The position numbers and the translations under genes were made by a program. Shown here one piece after another: positions 47,736 to 57,918 of a stretch of 64,000 bases of DNA. How positions within the stretch are numbered: the stretch's first letter is position 1; every line of letters starts with the position of its first letter. The notes under the pieces were generated by a model. The model made no database searches, was not told the origin of the DNA, and worked only from the letters and a program-made list of their open reading frames with translations. The DNA is from CAVSEK01 sp963726975 (GTDB lineage Bacteria; Actinomycetota; Actinomycetes; Mycobacteriales; SCTD01), in contig CAVSEK010000006.1 of the NCBI GenBank assembly GCA_963726975.1, positions 20,565-84,564 on the forward strand, in the 5' to 3' direction.

Positions 47736-50336
47736 GTGCCCGGCGACGTCGACCCGTACGGGGCTCAGGTCTCCCTCCCGCAGGTCGATCACCTCGGGGT
47801 GACCCTCCCGCCGCCGCCCGGTCCCGGGCGGCGGCCGGAGGTCGGGGTCGTCCTCGTGACCGCCGTCCTGCTCGCCGTCGCGGCCGGACCGCTCGGCGCC
47901 CTGCACGGCACCGGCCCCCTCCTGCGGGGGGTGCCGGTGCCGTGGTGGGCGGCCGCCGCGGCCTTCGCCGTCGCCGAGTCGGTCGTCATGCACGTGCAGT
48001 CCCGGCGCGAGGCCTCGGCGATCAGCCTGTCCGAGCTCCCGCTGGTCCTGTGCCTGTTCTTCGCCGCACCGGTCGCGGCCGTCCTCGGCCGGGCCGTGGG
48101 CATGACCGCCGCCACGGTGCTGCTGCGGCGCAGCTCGGCGCTCAAGGCCCTGTTCAACACCGCCCTCGTGGTCGCCGAGACGAGCGTGGCCGTGCTCGTC
48201 TTCCGGGCCGCGGCCCGGGCGCTGCCGGGCGCGACCGACGGGCTCGGGCCGCGGGCGTGGGCGGCGGCGGTGCTCGGCGTCGCGGCCGAGCTGCTGGTGG
48301 CCCTGACCGCGATCACCTCGGTCATCGCCCTCTACGAGGGCCGGCCGTCGGCGCGGCACGTCGCGCGCGAGGCCCGCGACCAGCTGCTGCTGTCGGGCAT
48401 GACCGCGGTGGTCGCCCTCGTCGCGGTGGCCAGCCTCGTGCAGGACGCCCGCAACGGCCTGCTGCTCGCCGCCGCCGCCGGGGTCGTCCTGCTGGCCTAC
48501 CGCACGTACGCCGCGCTCTTCGACCGCCACCTGAGCCTGGAGCGGATGTACGGCTTCAGCCAGGTCGTGAGCCGCAGCCCCGAGGTCGACGACGTGCTGC
48601 GCAGCGTGCTGCTGGAGGCGCAGCAGATCCTGCGCGCCGAGCAGGCCGAGGTGGTCGTGCAGTCCGGCCGCGCCCAGGCGGCGGTCCTCGTGCGGCTGGC
48701 GCCGGACGGCTCGCTCACCCGCTGCCCGCAGGACCAGCCCGACGACCCGTGGCTCACCGAGCGGCTGCTCCGCGCCGGCCGGGCGGCGCTGCTGCCCCGC
48801 GGCACGCGCGACCCGAGCGCGCGGCGGGCGCTGGACCGGCGCGGCTGGCGCGAGGCCATCCTCGTGCCGCTGCACGGCGGCTCCGGGGTCTTCGGGACCC
48901 TCGCGGTCGCCGACCGCATGGGCGAGGTCCGCGCCTTCGACGAGCAGGACGTCCTGCTGCTCGAGACGATCGCCAACCACGCCTCGGTCGCCGTGCAGAA
49001 CGGCCGGCTCATCGACACGCTGCGGCACGACGCGCTGCACGACAGCCTGACCGGGCTGCCCAACCGCCTGCTGCTGCGGCAGCTCGTGGAGAGCGCCCTC
49101 GCCACCGCCACCCCCACGCACGCCGTCGCCGTCATGGTCCTCGACCTCGACGGCTTCAAGGACGTCAACGACACGCTCGGCCACCAGCGCGGCGACGACC
49201 TGCTCGTGGAGGTGGCCGCCCGGCTCACCAGCGCGGTCGGGCGGGCCGGCACGGTGGCCCGGCTCGGCGGCGACGAGTTCGCGGTCCTGCTGCCCGCCTG
49301 TCCCGACGAGGAGGCCGCGACGAGGGCAGCTCGGCGGGCGCTCTCGTCGTTCGCGCTGCCGTTCGACCTCGACGGCACCGTCGTCGAGATCGGCGCCTCC
49401 CTGGGCCTCGCGCTGTCGCCCGAGCACGGGACGGACGTCTCGACCCTGCTCAAGAAGGCCGACGTGGCGATGTACGACGCGAAGTCCACCACCGGCGGGC
49501 TGCGGCTGTACGACCCGGGGCTCGACGCCAGCTCCGAGCGCCGCCTCGTCCTCGTCGCCGAGCTGCGGGCCGCCCTGCACGCGGGGGACGTCACCGTGCA
49601 CGTCCAGCCGCAGGCCGACCTGCGCACGGGCGAGGTGCGCAGCGTGGAGGCGCTGGCCCGCTGGACCCACCCCCACCTCGGGTCGGTGCGGCCCGACGAG
49701 TTCGTCGCCGTCGCCGAGCGCAGCGGCCTGATCGGCGCGCTGACGACCGCCGTCCTCGAGCAGTCCCTGACCGCCTGCGCGGCGTGGCGCCGGGCGGGCC
49801 TGGACCTCGCCGTCGCGGTGAACCTGTCGACCCGCAGCCTGCTGGACGTCGACGTCGTCGACGAGGTCCGCCGGCTGCTCCGGCGGCACGGCCTGCCGGG
49901 CAGCGCGCTCACCCTGGAGGTCACCGAGAGCGGCGTCATGGCCGACCCGGGACGCGCCGTCGCGCTGCTGCTGCAGCTGCGCGAGCTCGGGGTGCGGCTG
50001 TCCATCGACGACTTCGGGACCGGCTACTCCTCCCTGGCCTACCTCAAGCGGTTGCCGGTGCACGAGGTCAAGATCGACAAGAGCTTCGTCCTGGAGATGG
50101 ACGACGAGGGCGAGGACGGCGCCATCGTCCGCAGCATCGTCGACCTCGGCCACCACCTCGGGCTCGACGTGGTCGCCGAGGGGGTGGAGTCGGCCGGGGC
50201 CTGGGAGCGGCTGCGCGATCTGGGCTGCACGACCGCGCAGGGCTGGTACCTGGCCCGCCCCATGCCGCTGGCGGACCTGCCCGCCTGGCTCGCCGCCCGC
50301 CCGGCAGGCGCGACGCGGCTCGCCGCCGCAGGCTGA
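47736..50336 (+). CDS. Membrane GAF-GGDEF-EAL c-di-GMP enzyme
   Basis: 866 aa. Membrane helices from ~residue 35 to 255 (a MASE-like sensory module), a GAF domain (~285-440), then GGDEF (~455-610) with the intact RLGGDEFAVLL site and PNRLLLRQL, and EAL (~625-860) with SVEALARW, ELGVRLSIDDFGTGYSSL and the C-terminal EGVESAGAW. Both the cyclase and phosphodiesterase motifs look intact, so it may be bifunctional with activity set by the sensor. The GTG at 47736 has GGGAG 5 nt upstream. It stands alone between the subtilases and the Fe-S gene. Confidence 0.93.
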   Translation: MPGDVDPYGAQVSLPQVDHLGVTLPPPPGPGRRPEVGVVLVTAVLLAVAAGPLGALHGTGPLLRGVPVPWWAAAAAFAVAESVVMHVQSRREASAISLSELPLVLCLFFAAPVAAVLGRAVGMTAATVLLRRSSALKALFNTALVVAETSVAVLVFRAAARALPGATDGLGPRAWAAAVLGVAAELLVALTAITSVIALYEGRPSARHVAREARDQLLLSGMTAVVALVAVASLVQDARNGLLLAAAAGVVLLAYRTYAALFDRHLSLERMYGFSQVVSRSPEVDDVLRSVLLEAQQILRAEQAEVVVQSGRAQAAVLVRLAPDGSLTRCPQDQPDDPWLTERLLRAGRAALLPRGTRDPSARRALDRRGWREAILVPLHGGSGVFGTLAVADRMGEVRAFDEQDVLLLETIANHASVAVQNGRLIDTLRHDALHDSLTGLPNRLLLRQLVESALATATPTHAVAVMVLDLDGFKDVNDTLGHQRGDDLLVEVAARLTSAVGRAGTVARLGGDEFAVLLPACPDEEAATRAARRALSSFALPFDLDGTVVEIGASLGLALSPEHGTDVSTLLKKADVAMYDAKSTTGGLRLYDPGLDASSERRLVLVAELRAALHAGDVTVHVQPQADLRTGEVRSVEALARWTHPHLGSVRPDEFVAVAERSGLIGALTTAVLEQSLTACAAWRRAGLDLAVAVNLSTRSLLDVDVVDEVRRLLRRHGLPGSALTLEVTESGVMADPGRAVALLLQLRELGVRLSIDDFGTGYSSLAYLKRLPVHEVKIDKSFVLEMDDEGEDGAIVRSIVDLGHHLGLDVVAEGVESAGAWERLRDLGCTTAQGWYLARPMPLADLPAWLAARPAGATRLAAAG

Positions 50337-50453
50337 GCGCCGCGGCGCCGCTCCACAGCGGCCGCGGTTACCCGGCAGTAGCGCTCGGTGCGCAGGTCGT
50401 ACGCTGCAGCGGGGCGCCGCGCTGCCCGCTGCCCCCGTACCTGGAGGACCTCC

Positions 50454-53085
50454 GTGGACACCCACATGCTCGTGCGCCTCGTCGTCGGCCTGACCACCAT
50501 CGTGGTCGCGCTCGCCGTCGCCGGACGGCGCGTCTTCTTCCTCTACCGGATGGTGGCGGCCGGTCAGCCGAGCCCCGGCCGGCTCGACGACGCCCCCCAG
50601 CGCCTGCTCTCGCAGATCACCGAGGTGTTCGGCCAGAAGCGGCTGCTCAAGTGGAGCGTCCCCGGCCTCGCGCACTTCTTCGTCTTCTGGGGCTTCATCG
50701 TCCTGATCTTCACGATCGTCGAGGCGGTCGGGGCGCTGTTCCAGGAGGACTTCGCCGTGCCGATCATCGGGCACACCCGCGCGCTGGGCTTCCTCGAGGA
50801 CTTCTTCGGCGTCGCCGTCATGCTCGGCATCATCACCTTCGGCGATGCTGCGCGTGATCAACAACCCGGCCACCCAGCGCCGCGACTCGCGGTTCTACGG
50901 CTCGCACACCGGCGCCGCCTGGGCCGTCCTCGTCCTGATCCTCCTCGTCGTCGTCACCCTGTTCGGCATCCGCGCCGCGCAGCTCAACACCGGCGTCAGC
51001 CCGTGGCAGGACACGCCGAAGGCGCCGTTCTTCTCGTACCTCATCTCGCTGGCGCTCGAGCCGCTCGGCACCGACGTCAACCGCGTCGTCGAGGACGTCA
51101 TGGTCCTGGGGCAGATCGCGGTGGTCTTCGGGTTCCTCGTGCTGGTCACCTACTCCAAGCACCTGCACATCTTCACGGCGCCGCTCAACGTGCTCACCAA
51201 GCGCATCCCGGAGCGCACGGCCCTGGGCGGCCTGCAGCCGATGATGAGCGGTGGCAAGGTCCTCGAGCTCGAGGAGGCCGACCCCGAGGTCGACACCTTC
51301 GGCGTCGCCAAGGTCGAGGACTTCACCTGGACCGCGATGCTCGACATGGCGACCTGCACCGAGTGCGGCCGCTGCCAGAGCCAGTGCCCGGCGTGGAACA
51401 CCGGCAAGCCGCTGTCGCCCAAGCTGCTGATCATGAACCTGCGCGACCACCTGTTCGCCAAGGCGCCGTACGTCCTGGGCACGCGCACCGCGCCCGAGGA
51501 CCACGTGCCGGACTTCCACGACGCCGGCACCGACGGCGGCCACCACGGCGTGCCGGAGTCGGGCTACGAGCGCGTGATGGGCACCAACGACGACCAGGCC
51601 ACCCGCCCGCTCGTCGGCACCGCCGAGGAGGGCGGGGTCATCGACCCCGACGTCCTGTGGAGCTGCACGACCTGCGGCGCCTGCGTCGAGCAGTGCCCGG
51701 TCGACATCGAGCACGTCGACCACATCCTGGACATGCGCCGCTACCAGGTGCTGATCGAGAGCGCGTTCCCCAGCGAGGCCGGCGTGATGCTGCGCAACCT
51801 GGAGAACAAGGGCAACCCCTGGGGCCTGAACAACAACGCCCGTGAGGAGTGGACCGACGGCCTGCCCTTCGAGGTCCCCCGCGTCGAGGGCGAGATCCCC
51901 GAGGGCACCGAGTACCTGTTCTGGGTCGGCTGCGCCGGCGCGCTGGAGGACCGCAGCAAGAAGGTCACGCGCGCGTTCGCCGAGCTGCTGCACACCGCCG
52001 ACGTGACGTTCGCCGTCCTCGGCGCCGGCGAGTCCTGCACCGGCGACCCGGCCCGCCGCCTGGGCAACGAGTTCGTCTTCCAGATGCTCGCCCAGCAGAA
52101 CGTCGAGGTCCTCAACGAGGCCGGCGCGGGCCGCCCGGGCATGAAGATCGTCGCGACCTGCCCGCACTGCTTCAACACCCTGGCCAACGAGTACGGGCAG
52201 GTCGGCGGGCACTACGAGGTCGTCCACCACACGCAGCTGCTCGGCCAGCTCGTCGAGGAGGGCCGGCTCGTGCCGGTCACCCCGGTCGACGAGAAGGTGA
52301 CCTACCACGACCCGTGCTACCTGGGCCGGCACAACCGCATCTACACCCCGCCGCGCGAGGTGCTCGCCGCCATCCCCGGGCTGTTCAGCCAGGAGATGCC
52401 CCGCTGCAAGGAGCGCGGCTTCTGCTGCGGCGCCGGCGGCGCCCGGATGTGGATGGAGGAGAAGATCGGCAAGCACATCAACGTGGAGCGCACCGACGAG
52501 GCGCTGGGGCTCGACCCCGACCTCATCTCCACCGCGTGCCCGTTCTGCATGGTGATGCTGTCCGACGCGGTCACGGCCAAGCAGCAGGCCGGCTCGGCCA
52601 AGGACGGCGTGCAGGTGCTCGACGTCTCGCAGATCCTGGCCCGCTCGCTCGTGGCGGCCAAGGAGCCGGCCATGGCGGGAGCGCCCGCCATCACCGAGGA
52701 CGTCACGGTCGAGGCGCCCAAGCCGGTCGACGCCGACCCGGCCAAGACCGAGGTCGCCGACTACCCGCAGCTCGCGCAGTCCGCCGGCACGTCCGGTCCG
52801 GACGGCGGCGACGGCGGCTCCGCCCCGGCGCAGGACCCGGGCAGCTCGGGCCGCACCACCCAGGGCTCCCCGGCCGGCGCCACGGCGTCCGCCGCGCCCG
52901 AGGGCGACGCCGCGCCGGCCCGTACGCCGGAGGGCTCCGGCCCGGTCGACGGCGGCCCGGCGCACAGCACCGGCAGCCCCGGCGACGCGCCGGGCGGGGC
53001 CAGCGAGGGCGGCAGCGCCGGCGGCGTCACGCCCCCGCAGCGGCCGGACCCGGAGCCGGCGAAGGGCCCCGACACGGCTCCGTAG
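50454..53085 (+). CDS. Membrane Fe-S oxidoreductase (Rv0338c/heterodisulfide reductase-like), one frameshift
   Basis: Joined ~876 aa. Four to five N-terminal helices (to ~residue 225), a bipartite [4Fe-4S] region with CTECGRCQSQCP and CTTCGACVEQCP, then two CCG domains (CPHCFNTLANEYG and CYLGRHNRIY; CCGAGGARMWME and CPFCMVML), the pattern of the HdrD/Rv0338c-type membrane oxidoreductases. A long Pro/Gly/Ser tail ends the protein. It may pass electrons between a membrane quinone and a soluble donor. One inserted G near 50841 splits IITF and AMLRVINN. GTG start with GGAGG 6-7 nt upstream. Confidence 0.85.
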
Positions 53086-53093
53086 CCCGCCTC

Positions 53094-53128
53094 GACGCCC
53101 GGTCCTCCTGCACGGAGGGCCGGGCGTC
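53094..53128 (+). terminator. 15-bp hairpin after the Fe-S gene
   Basis: GACGCCCGGTCCTCC at 53094-53108 pairs (with one T:G wobble) with GGAGGGCCGGGCGTC at 53114-53128 across a 5-nt loop, 8 bp after the stop. No T-tract; strong stem. Confidence 0.75.
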
Positions 53129-53234
53129 GTGCTGTGCGGCCTAGGCAGCCGGCGCCGGGAGGTCTACGGTCCCCGGCACCCGCGGACGACGGGGACGGCC
53201 CCGAGGACACCGCGGCTCCGCTGGACGGTGCTCG

Positions 53235-54446
53235 ATGACGCGCACTCCTCGCACCAGGCGCGCCCGCCGCGCCCTGACCGCCCTCGCGCTGCTGGTCTGC
53301 GCGTCGTCCGCGGTCCTCGGCACGCCGTCGACGACCTCGGCGGCTCCCACGACGGCGCAGGTCGTCACCAGGTGGTCGGGCGTGTCCACGGCGCAGGCCG
53401 CCACCTGCGCGGTCCGCGCGGACGCCAGCCTGTGGTGCTGGGGCAGCAACGCCCAGCACCAGTTCGGCGACGGCACGACGAGCCGGTCGCTCGTGCCGCG
53501 GCGGGTCAGCACCGGACCGTGGGCGGGGGTCGACATGGGGCCCTTCGGCGGCTGCGGCATCCGGCAGGACGCGTCGCTGTGGTGCTGGGGCTACGGCGGG
53601 GACGGCGCCAACGGCGACGGCACCTTCGACGACGCCCCGCTGCCCGTGCAGGTCGCACCCGGCACGAGCTGGGTCGCGGTCGCCCGCGACCTCGACACCT
53701 GCGGCGTCCAGGCGGGCGGGAGCCTGTGGTGCTGGGGTCCGGACGTGGACGGCAGCCTCGGCGTCGGGGGGTCGGGGGCCTCGACCGTGCCCGTCCGGGT
53801 CGGCGACCCGGCCGTGGTCTGGCGCGGCGTGAGCACCGCCGGCTACCACGCCTGCGCCGTGCAGGGCGGCGGGTCGCTGTGGTGCTGGGGCGACGGGGAG
53901 CACGGGGCGACCGGGGTCGGCGACACGCTGCCGCGGACCGTCCCCACCCGCGTCGGCACGGCCAGCACCTGGGAGCGGGTGAGCACGGGCAACTCCCACA
54001 CCTGCGCGCTGCGGCAGGGCACGCGCCTGTGGTGCTGGGGCTCCGACAGCGACGGCCAGCTCGGCAACGGCGCGCCCACCGCGGACGTGCTCGTCCCGCA
54101 GCGCACCGCCGCGGGCACGCAGTGGCAGGACGTCACCACCGGCCCCTTCAACACCTGCGGGATCCGCCGCGACGGCGCGGCCTGGTGCTGGGGCGAGGGC
54201 TTCTACGGCGTGATCGGGGACGGCGGCGGGCTGCAGGACCGGGCCCGGCCGGTACGGGTCAGCAGCAGTGCCGACTGGAGGGAGCAGGCCATGAGCCTCG
54301 GCGGGCAGCACGTGTGCGCCGTGCAGACCAACAGCACCGCGTGGTGCTGGGGGTGGCGCAGCGGCGGACGGCTGGGTGACGGGACGGATGCGTCCTACCA
54401 GCCCGACAAGGCGCGCACGCCCGTGCCCGTCGCGTACGTCCGATGA
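53235..54446 (+). CDS. Secreted RCC1-like beta-propeller protein 1
   Basis: 403 aa. Signal peptide (RRALTALALLVCASSAVLG) with mature start near residue 37. The rest is seven or so ~50-aa blades with C-A/G-V/I-x-x-D/G-x-S-L-W-C-W-G followed by G-x-x-G/D-G and a P-x-x-V-x-T/V-x-x-x-W strand. Each blade keeps two Cys, so disulfides are likely. RCC1/BLIP-II-type propellers bind proteins or glycans outside the cell; target unknown. ATG start. The stop overlaps the next gene's start by 4 bp (ATGA), giving a tandem pair. Confidence 0.82.
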   Translation: MTRTPRTRRARRALTALALLVCASSAVLGTPSTTSAAPTTAQVVTRWSGVSTAQAATCAVRADASLWCWGSNAQHQFGDGTTSRSLVPRRVSTGPWAGVDMGPFGGCGIRQDASLWCWGYGGDGANGDGTFDDAPLPVQVAPGTSWVAVARDLDTCGVQAGGSLWCWGPDVDGSLGVGGSGASTVPVRVGDPAVVWRGVSTAGYHACAVQGGGSLWCWGDGEHGATGVGDTLPRTVPTRVGTASTWERVSTGNSHTCALRQGTRLWCWGSDSDGQLGNGAPTADVLVPQRTAAGTQWQDVTTGPFNTCGIRRDGAAWCWGEGFYGVIGDGGGLQDRARPVRVSSSADWREQAMSLGGQHVCAVQTNSTAWCWGWRSGGRLGDGTDASYQPDKARTPVPVAYVR

Positions 54447-55615
54447 CCGCCGCCCGGCGGCACCCGCGGCTGCTCGGGGCGGCCTCCGCGCTGGTCCTCG
54501 GCCTGCTGGTCGCCGTGCTCCCCGCCGCCCCGGCCTCCGCCGCCGTGCCCACCACGTGGTCGTTCCTGGGCGGCAGCCAGTTCGGCTCCTGCGCGATCGC
54601 CTCGACCGGCACGTTGTGGTGCTGGGGCTACAGCTCGAACGGCCTCGGCGACGGCACGACCTCCGTCGTCGCCGCCCGGCCGGTCCAGATCGGCACCGCG
54701 GACACCTGGACGACGGTCGACCGCGGGACCGACGGCGGCTGCGGGACGCAGGCCGACGGCACCCTCTGGTGCTGGGGCGACGGCCGGTACGGGCAGAACG
54801 GCGACGGCACGACCGGCACGCGGCTCGCTCCCGTGCGGGTCGGGACCGCGACCTCGTGGACGTCGGTCGCCCGCGGGGACGACCACGCCTGCGGGCTGCA
54901 GGCCGACGGCAGCCTCTGGTGCTGGGGGTCGGGGTTCCGCGGGGCGCTGGGCGACGGCACGACGGACGACCGGACGACGCCCGGCGAGGTGCCCGGCGGC
55001 CGGTCCTGGCGGCAGGTCTCCGTCGACGGCCTCCACACGTGCGCGGTGGCGACCGACGGCACCCTGTGGTGCTGGGGCGACGGGTCGTCCGGGGTCACCG
55101 GGCACGGCGACCAGCTCGGCACGTCGGTCCCGACCCAGGTCGGCACCTCGACCGCCTGGTCGCAGGTCAGCACGGCCTCGGGCCACACCTGCGGGGTGCA
55201 GGCCGACGCGTCCCTGTGGTGCTGGGGGTCCGACGACGCCGGTCAGCTCGGCAACGGCGGACCGCGCGGCGACGTCCTGTCCCCGCAGCGGGTCGGGCTG
55301 GCCGGGACATGGGCGTCCGTGCTCGACCAGCTGGTACAACTCCGCGCCGTCCGCACCGACGGCGGCCTGTGGTGCTGGGGCGAGGGGGCGTACGGCGCGA
55401 ACGGCGACGGCACGCAGGACGACCGGGTCGCCCCGCGGCACGTGAGGTCGGGCGGGATCTGGACCGCGGTGAGCGACGGGAGCACGTCGACGTACGGCCT
55501 GCGCAGCGACGGCACCCTGCGGGCCTGGGGGTGGCACCTCGACGGCCGGCTGGCCGACGGCACGCGCTCGGGCCAGCGCTTCCGCCTGACCCCCGGTCGC
55601 GTGCTGGGCGGCTAG
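54443..55615 (+). CDS. Secreted RCC1-like beta-propeller protein 2
   Basis: 390 aa, same design: signal peptide (LVLGLLVAVLPAAPASA), then blades with T/S-L-W-C-W-G, often CG-x-Q-A-D-G-T/S-L-W-CWG, spaced ~50 aa. The final blade has lost its Cys (LRSDGTLRAWGWHLDG). Its neighbour is a paralogue at ~40% by eye, so a recent duplication is plausible. The last 4 bp overlap the dcd stop (convergent). Confidence 0.82.
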   Translation: MTAARRHPRLLGAASALVLGLLVAVLPAAPASAAVPTTWSFLGGSQFGSCAIASTGTLWCWGYSSNGLGDGTTSVVAARPVQIGTADTWTTVDRGTDGGCGTQADGTLWCWGDGRYGQNGDGTTGTRLAPVRVGTATSWTSVARGDDHACGLQADGSLWCWGSGFRGALGDGTTDDRTTPGEVPGGRSWRQVSVDGLHTCAVATDGTLWCWGDGSSGVTGHGDQLGTSVPTQVGTSTAWSQVSTASGHTCGVQADASLWCWGSDDAGQLGNGGPRGDVLSPQRVGLAGTWASVLDQLVQLRAVRTDGGLWCWGEGAYGANGDGTQDDRVAPRHVRSGGIWTAVSDGSTSTYGLRSDGTLRAWGWHLDGRLADGTRSGQRFRLTPGRVLGG

Positions 55616-56189
55616 CGGGTCTGCGCCCGGCTGAAGCGCAGGTGCGAGCGCGACGGCGTCGGCCCGCGCTGGTCCTGGTAGCGGCTGCCGTAGACGCGCA
55701 GCCGTACGGGTGCTCGCTCGGCGACGTCAGCGGCAGCACGCAGATCTGGCCGATCTTCATGCCCGGGTAGAGCTTGATCGGCAGGTTCGCGACGTTGCTG
55801 AGCTCGAGCGTCACGTGGCCGCTGAAGCCGGGGTCGATGAAGCCGGCCGTGGAGTGCGTGAGCAGGCCGAGCCGGCCGAGGGACGACTTGCCCTCGAGGC
55901 GGCTCGCGAGGTCGTCGCCGAGGGTGATGACCTCGAGCGTGGAGCCCAGGACGAACTCGCCCGGGTGCAGGATGAACGGCTCGTCGCCGTCGGGCTCGAC
56001 GAGCTCGGTGAGGTCGTCCTGCGCCACGGCCGGGTCGATGTGGGTGTAGCGGTGGTTGGCGAACACGCGGAAGTAGCGGTCGAGCCGCACGTCGATGCTG
56101 CTCGGCTGGACCATCGCCTCGTCGTACGGCGTGAGGCCGAGCCGGCCCGAGTCGATCGCGGCCTTGAGGTCCCGGTCGGAGAGCAGCAC
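55612..56189 (-). CDS. dcd: dCTP deaminase, one-base deletion
   Basis: About 193 aa joined. Family motifs: MLLSDRDLKAAIDSGRLGL, VQPSSIDVRLDRYFRVF, VLGSTLEVITLGDDLASRLEGKSSLGRLGLL, TAGFIDPGFSGHVTLELSN, the catalytic Glu, and the C-terminal YGSRYQDQRGPTPSRS. One missing base near 55695 splits PYG and the C-terminal tail. Dcd makes dUTP for thymidylate synthesis; the tail closes over the active site, so the break would matter, which favours a sequence error. GTG start; tRNA-Gly follows divergently by 45 bp. Confidence 0.92.
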
Positions 56190-56234
56190 GGCTGCACGCT
56201 ACCGAGCGCACGCGCTAGTCTGGCGCCGCACGCT

Positions 56235-56305
56235 GCGGGCGTAGTTCAGCGGCAGAACATCAGCTTCCCAAGCTGAGAACGCGAGTTCGATTCTCGTCGC
56301 CCGCT
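56235..56305 (+). tRNA. tRNA-Gly (anticodon CCC)
   Basis: 71 nt: acceptor GCGGGCG with CGCCCGC and discriminator T, anticodon loop TTCCCAA, T-loop GTTCGATTC. It reads GGG. From its anticodon loop on, the gene's last part is repeated at the window end, so it is the attachment site of the downstream island. Confidence 0.95.
56265..56300 (+). repeat. Left attachment repeat (attL side) within tRNA-Gly
   Basis: Begins in the anticodon loop (TTCCCAA) and runs through the T-arm; identical over 36 nt to 63965-64000. Confidence 0.8.
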
Positions 56306-56564
56306 CTCCTGTTTTGGCTGCTCAGGAGCCATTTCTGCGTTCGAACGCGTGCCCGTTGCGTGCCCGTGCGGCGGGCACGCCCGGCTCGGGCGGCGGCAGC
56401 GGACCTCTGAGACGGGCCGATTCAGACAGGTCTGTCCGGTTCTCCTGCTCCGCCGAGTTCTTTCCGCGTGTCCGGCGATCACCCGTCGGTCCAGAATGCT
56501 CAGAGGCTCCCGGCCAACACCGGCAGGCGGCCCGACACGCCCCCCTAGCGGGCGTCGCGGCCAG

Positions 56565-56731
56565 TCAGGTGGTGGCGCGGTAGTCCATCAGCCCGAACGT
56601 GTTGGCCAGCTTGAGCGGGCGTTCGGGGTGGTCGTGGCGCCGAACTGCACCAACTTGCCGTCGCCGTTGCCGTTGGCGACGTCGCCGAAGACCTGGTCGT
56701 AGGTGCGGTTCTCCCGGACGATGAGGAACAT
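56565..56731 (-). pseudogene. Phosphoesterase-family (phospholipase C/acid phosphatase-like) fragment
   Basis: The minus strand shows only the N-terminal third of the catalytic core: IVRENRTYDQVFGD, GNGDGKLVQFG, TPNA and LANTFGLMD, with one frame change after TPNA. Intact members continue with metal ligands beyond this point; here it ends at a stop after YRATT and starts abruptly. It is a fragment left in the island. Confidence 0.65.
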
Positions 56732-56865
56732 AACAGCCACAGCAACAACGCAAAGCAACACGCGAACTATCTACACCACCCCGCGGGACGCGATCCAGTC
56801 CTGCACCATGACAGCCAGTACCGTCGTGCCCAAGGCGAATCAGGATCGGTGGTGGAGGAGAAGGC

Positions 56866-57264
56866 GTGGTTGCGATCGATGCTCGCCACGTCGGGTTCGC
56901 CGTCCTAGGAGGTGGCGCTGTGGCTGCTGGACTTGTTGCCGCTGGCGCGCCGGTGGCTGCCATCGTGCTTGCCGGCCTGATCGGCGTCGCCCTCTTTGGG
57001 CTTATGGGGGCTCGCCTTCAAGCCGCAGCCGTAGCGGCTTGGTGGAACCCAGTCGTACAATTCGGAATCACCACCGCAGTCGTCTCTGCGGCAGCCACGG
57101 CGTGTGGTCTGACCTGGGGCGTGGCATGCGCGGGACGGTATGGGAAGCGATTTACAATTTCTTGGGTGGGCAATACCGGGCACGTAGGCGCGCTATGCAC
57201 ACCTATTGGATCCGAGCTGCATACCACAATCTGCAACGAGGGTGGGCAAGATGGTGAGACCTAA
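56866..57264 (+). CDS. Small membrane protein, unknown
   Basis: 132 aa with a GTG start preceded by GGAGGAG 6 nt away. Three hydrophobic stretches (about 8-30, 32-50, 65-92) with a WWNP turn, then a polar tail with Cys residues. GC is clearly below that of the chromosome, in keeping with foreign origin. No family recognised. The next ORF overlaps its end. Confidence 0.5.
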   Translation: MVAIDARHVGFAVLGGGAVAAGLVAAGAPVAAIVLAGLIGVALFGLMGARLQAAAVAAWWNPVVQFGITTAVVSAAATACGLTWGVACAGRYGKRFTISWVGNTGHVGALCTPIGSELHTTICNEGGQDGET

Positions 57265-57355
57265 GGGGAGATCCTTTGAGTACTTGAGTTGGTCGGAGCA
57301 ACGTGCTGTACTGAAGAAGGCAAGAAGGGAGAACACCACCCGAGTCGCGACATAG
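57251..57355 (+). CDS. 34-aa basic peptide, doubtful
   Basis: ATG start inside the 3' end of the previous gene; 34 aa rich in Arg/Lys/Ser (RPKGRSFEYLSWSEQRAVLKKARREN). Position suggests coupling to the upstream gene, but no other support. Confidence 0.25.
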   Translation: MVRPKGRSFEYLSWSEQRAVLKKARRENTTRVAT

Positions 57356-57918
57356 CCTGGGGGGCCTACAACTGGTCAGAGGACATTCTGAATTCGTCAA
57401 TTGTGACGGGGAAGGGCCGATGGCATTCCTACTTGGTCTAGTGTCGCCAGAAATGGCGGGCGGGTGGCTAGGAAGAGCATTCGCCGAACGCCGGGCAGCC
57501 CGGCACTGGGCCCACCGTCTTAAACCTCCAGAGACCGCGCTACCCGGCGTGAGGCATGGCGTAGACGGCGATGGATGCTGCCTCCCCCGCGCCGGCCAAG
57601 CAGAGTTTGCGCCGCCAAGATCGCGAGCGTCGTCGACTCGACGTCTGCGCTTTTCTTGTGAGCAGGTCACTCACGAGCCGCCTAAAACACTCGCAGAACT
57701 CTTGTCCAAGGTTGAGCCAGGAAGAGCGCGACGAATGCGATGCTCACGAGGGTCAGTTTGGGCATGGCGCGCGCATCAGCCCGGGAGTGCGAAAGCTGCG
57801 AATCGGCGGGTGGCTCACGATGGGGTAGGCGTCGAACGCCTACGGCGTGGGTTCGGACCGCTGTTCGGCAGCTTCTCCTGACATGACATGAAGACCCAAG
57901 TGAAGAAGGACCCGCAGG
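57356..57918. other. Gap of ~560 bp without a confident gene
   Basis: Lower-GC DNA. An ATG frame at 57420-57881 gives 153 aa with a start resembling a real protein (MAFLLGLVSPEMAGGWLGRA) but with poor later composition and no recognisable domain. I treat it as possible decayed sequence. A minus-strand 27-aa hydrophobic frame near 57690-57773 is equally unsupported. Confidence 0.4.

Noticed and set aside
56246..56482. Minus-strand frame across tRNA-Gly as an integrase end
   Set aside because: Most of it is antisense tRNA; no recombinase motif remains, so an integrase remnant cannot be supported.
57420..57881. 153-aa plus frame in the low-GC region
   Set aside because: The start looks protein-like but no ribosome binding site or domain is seen; kept only as a note on the gap.
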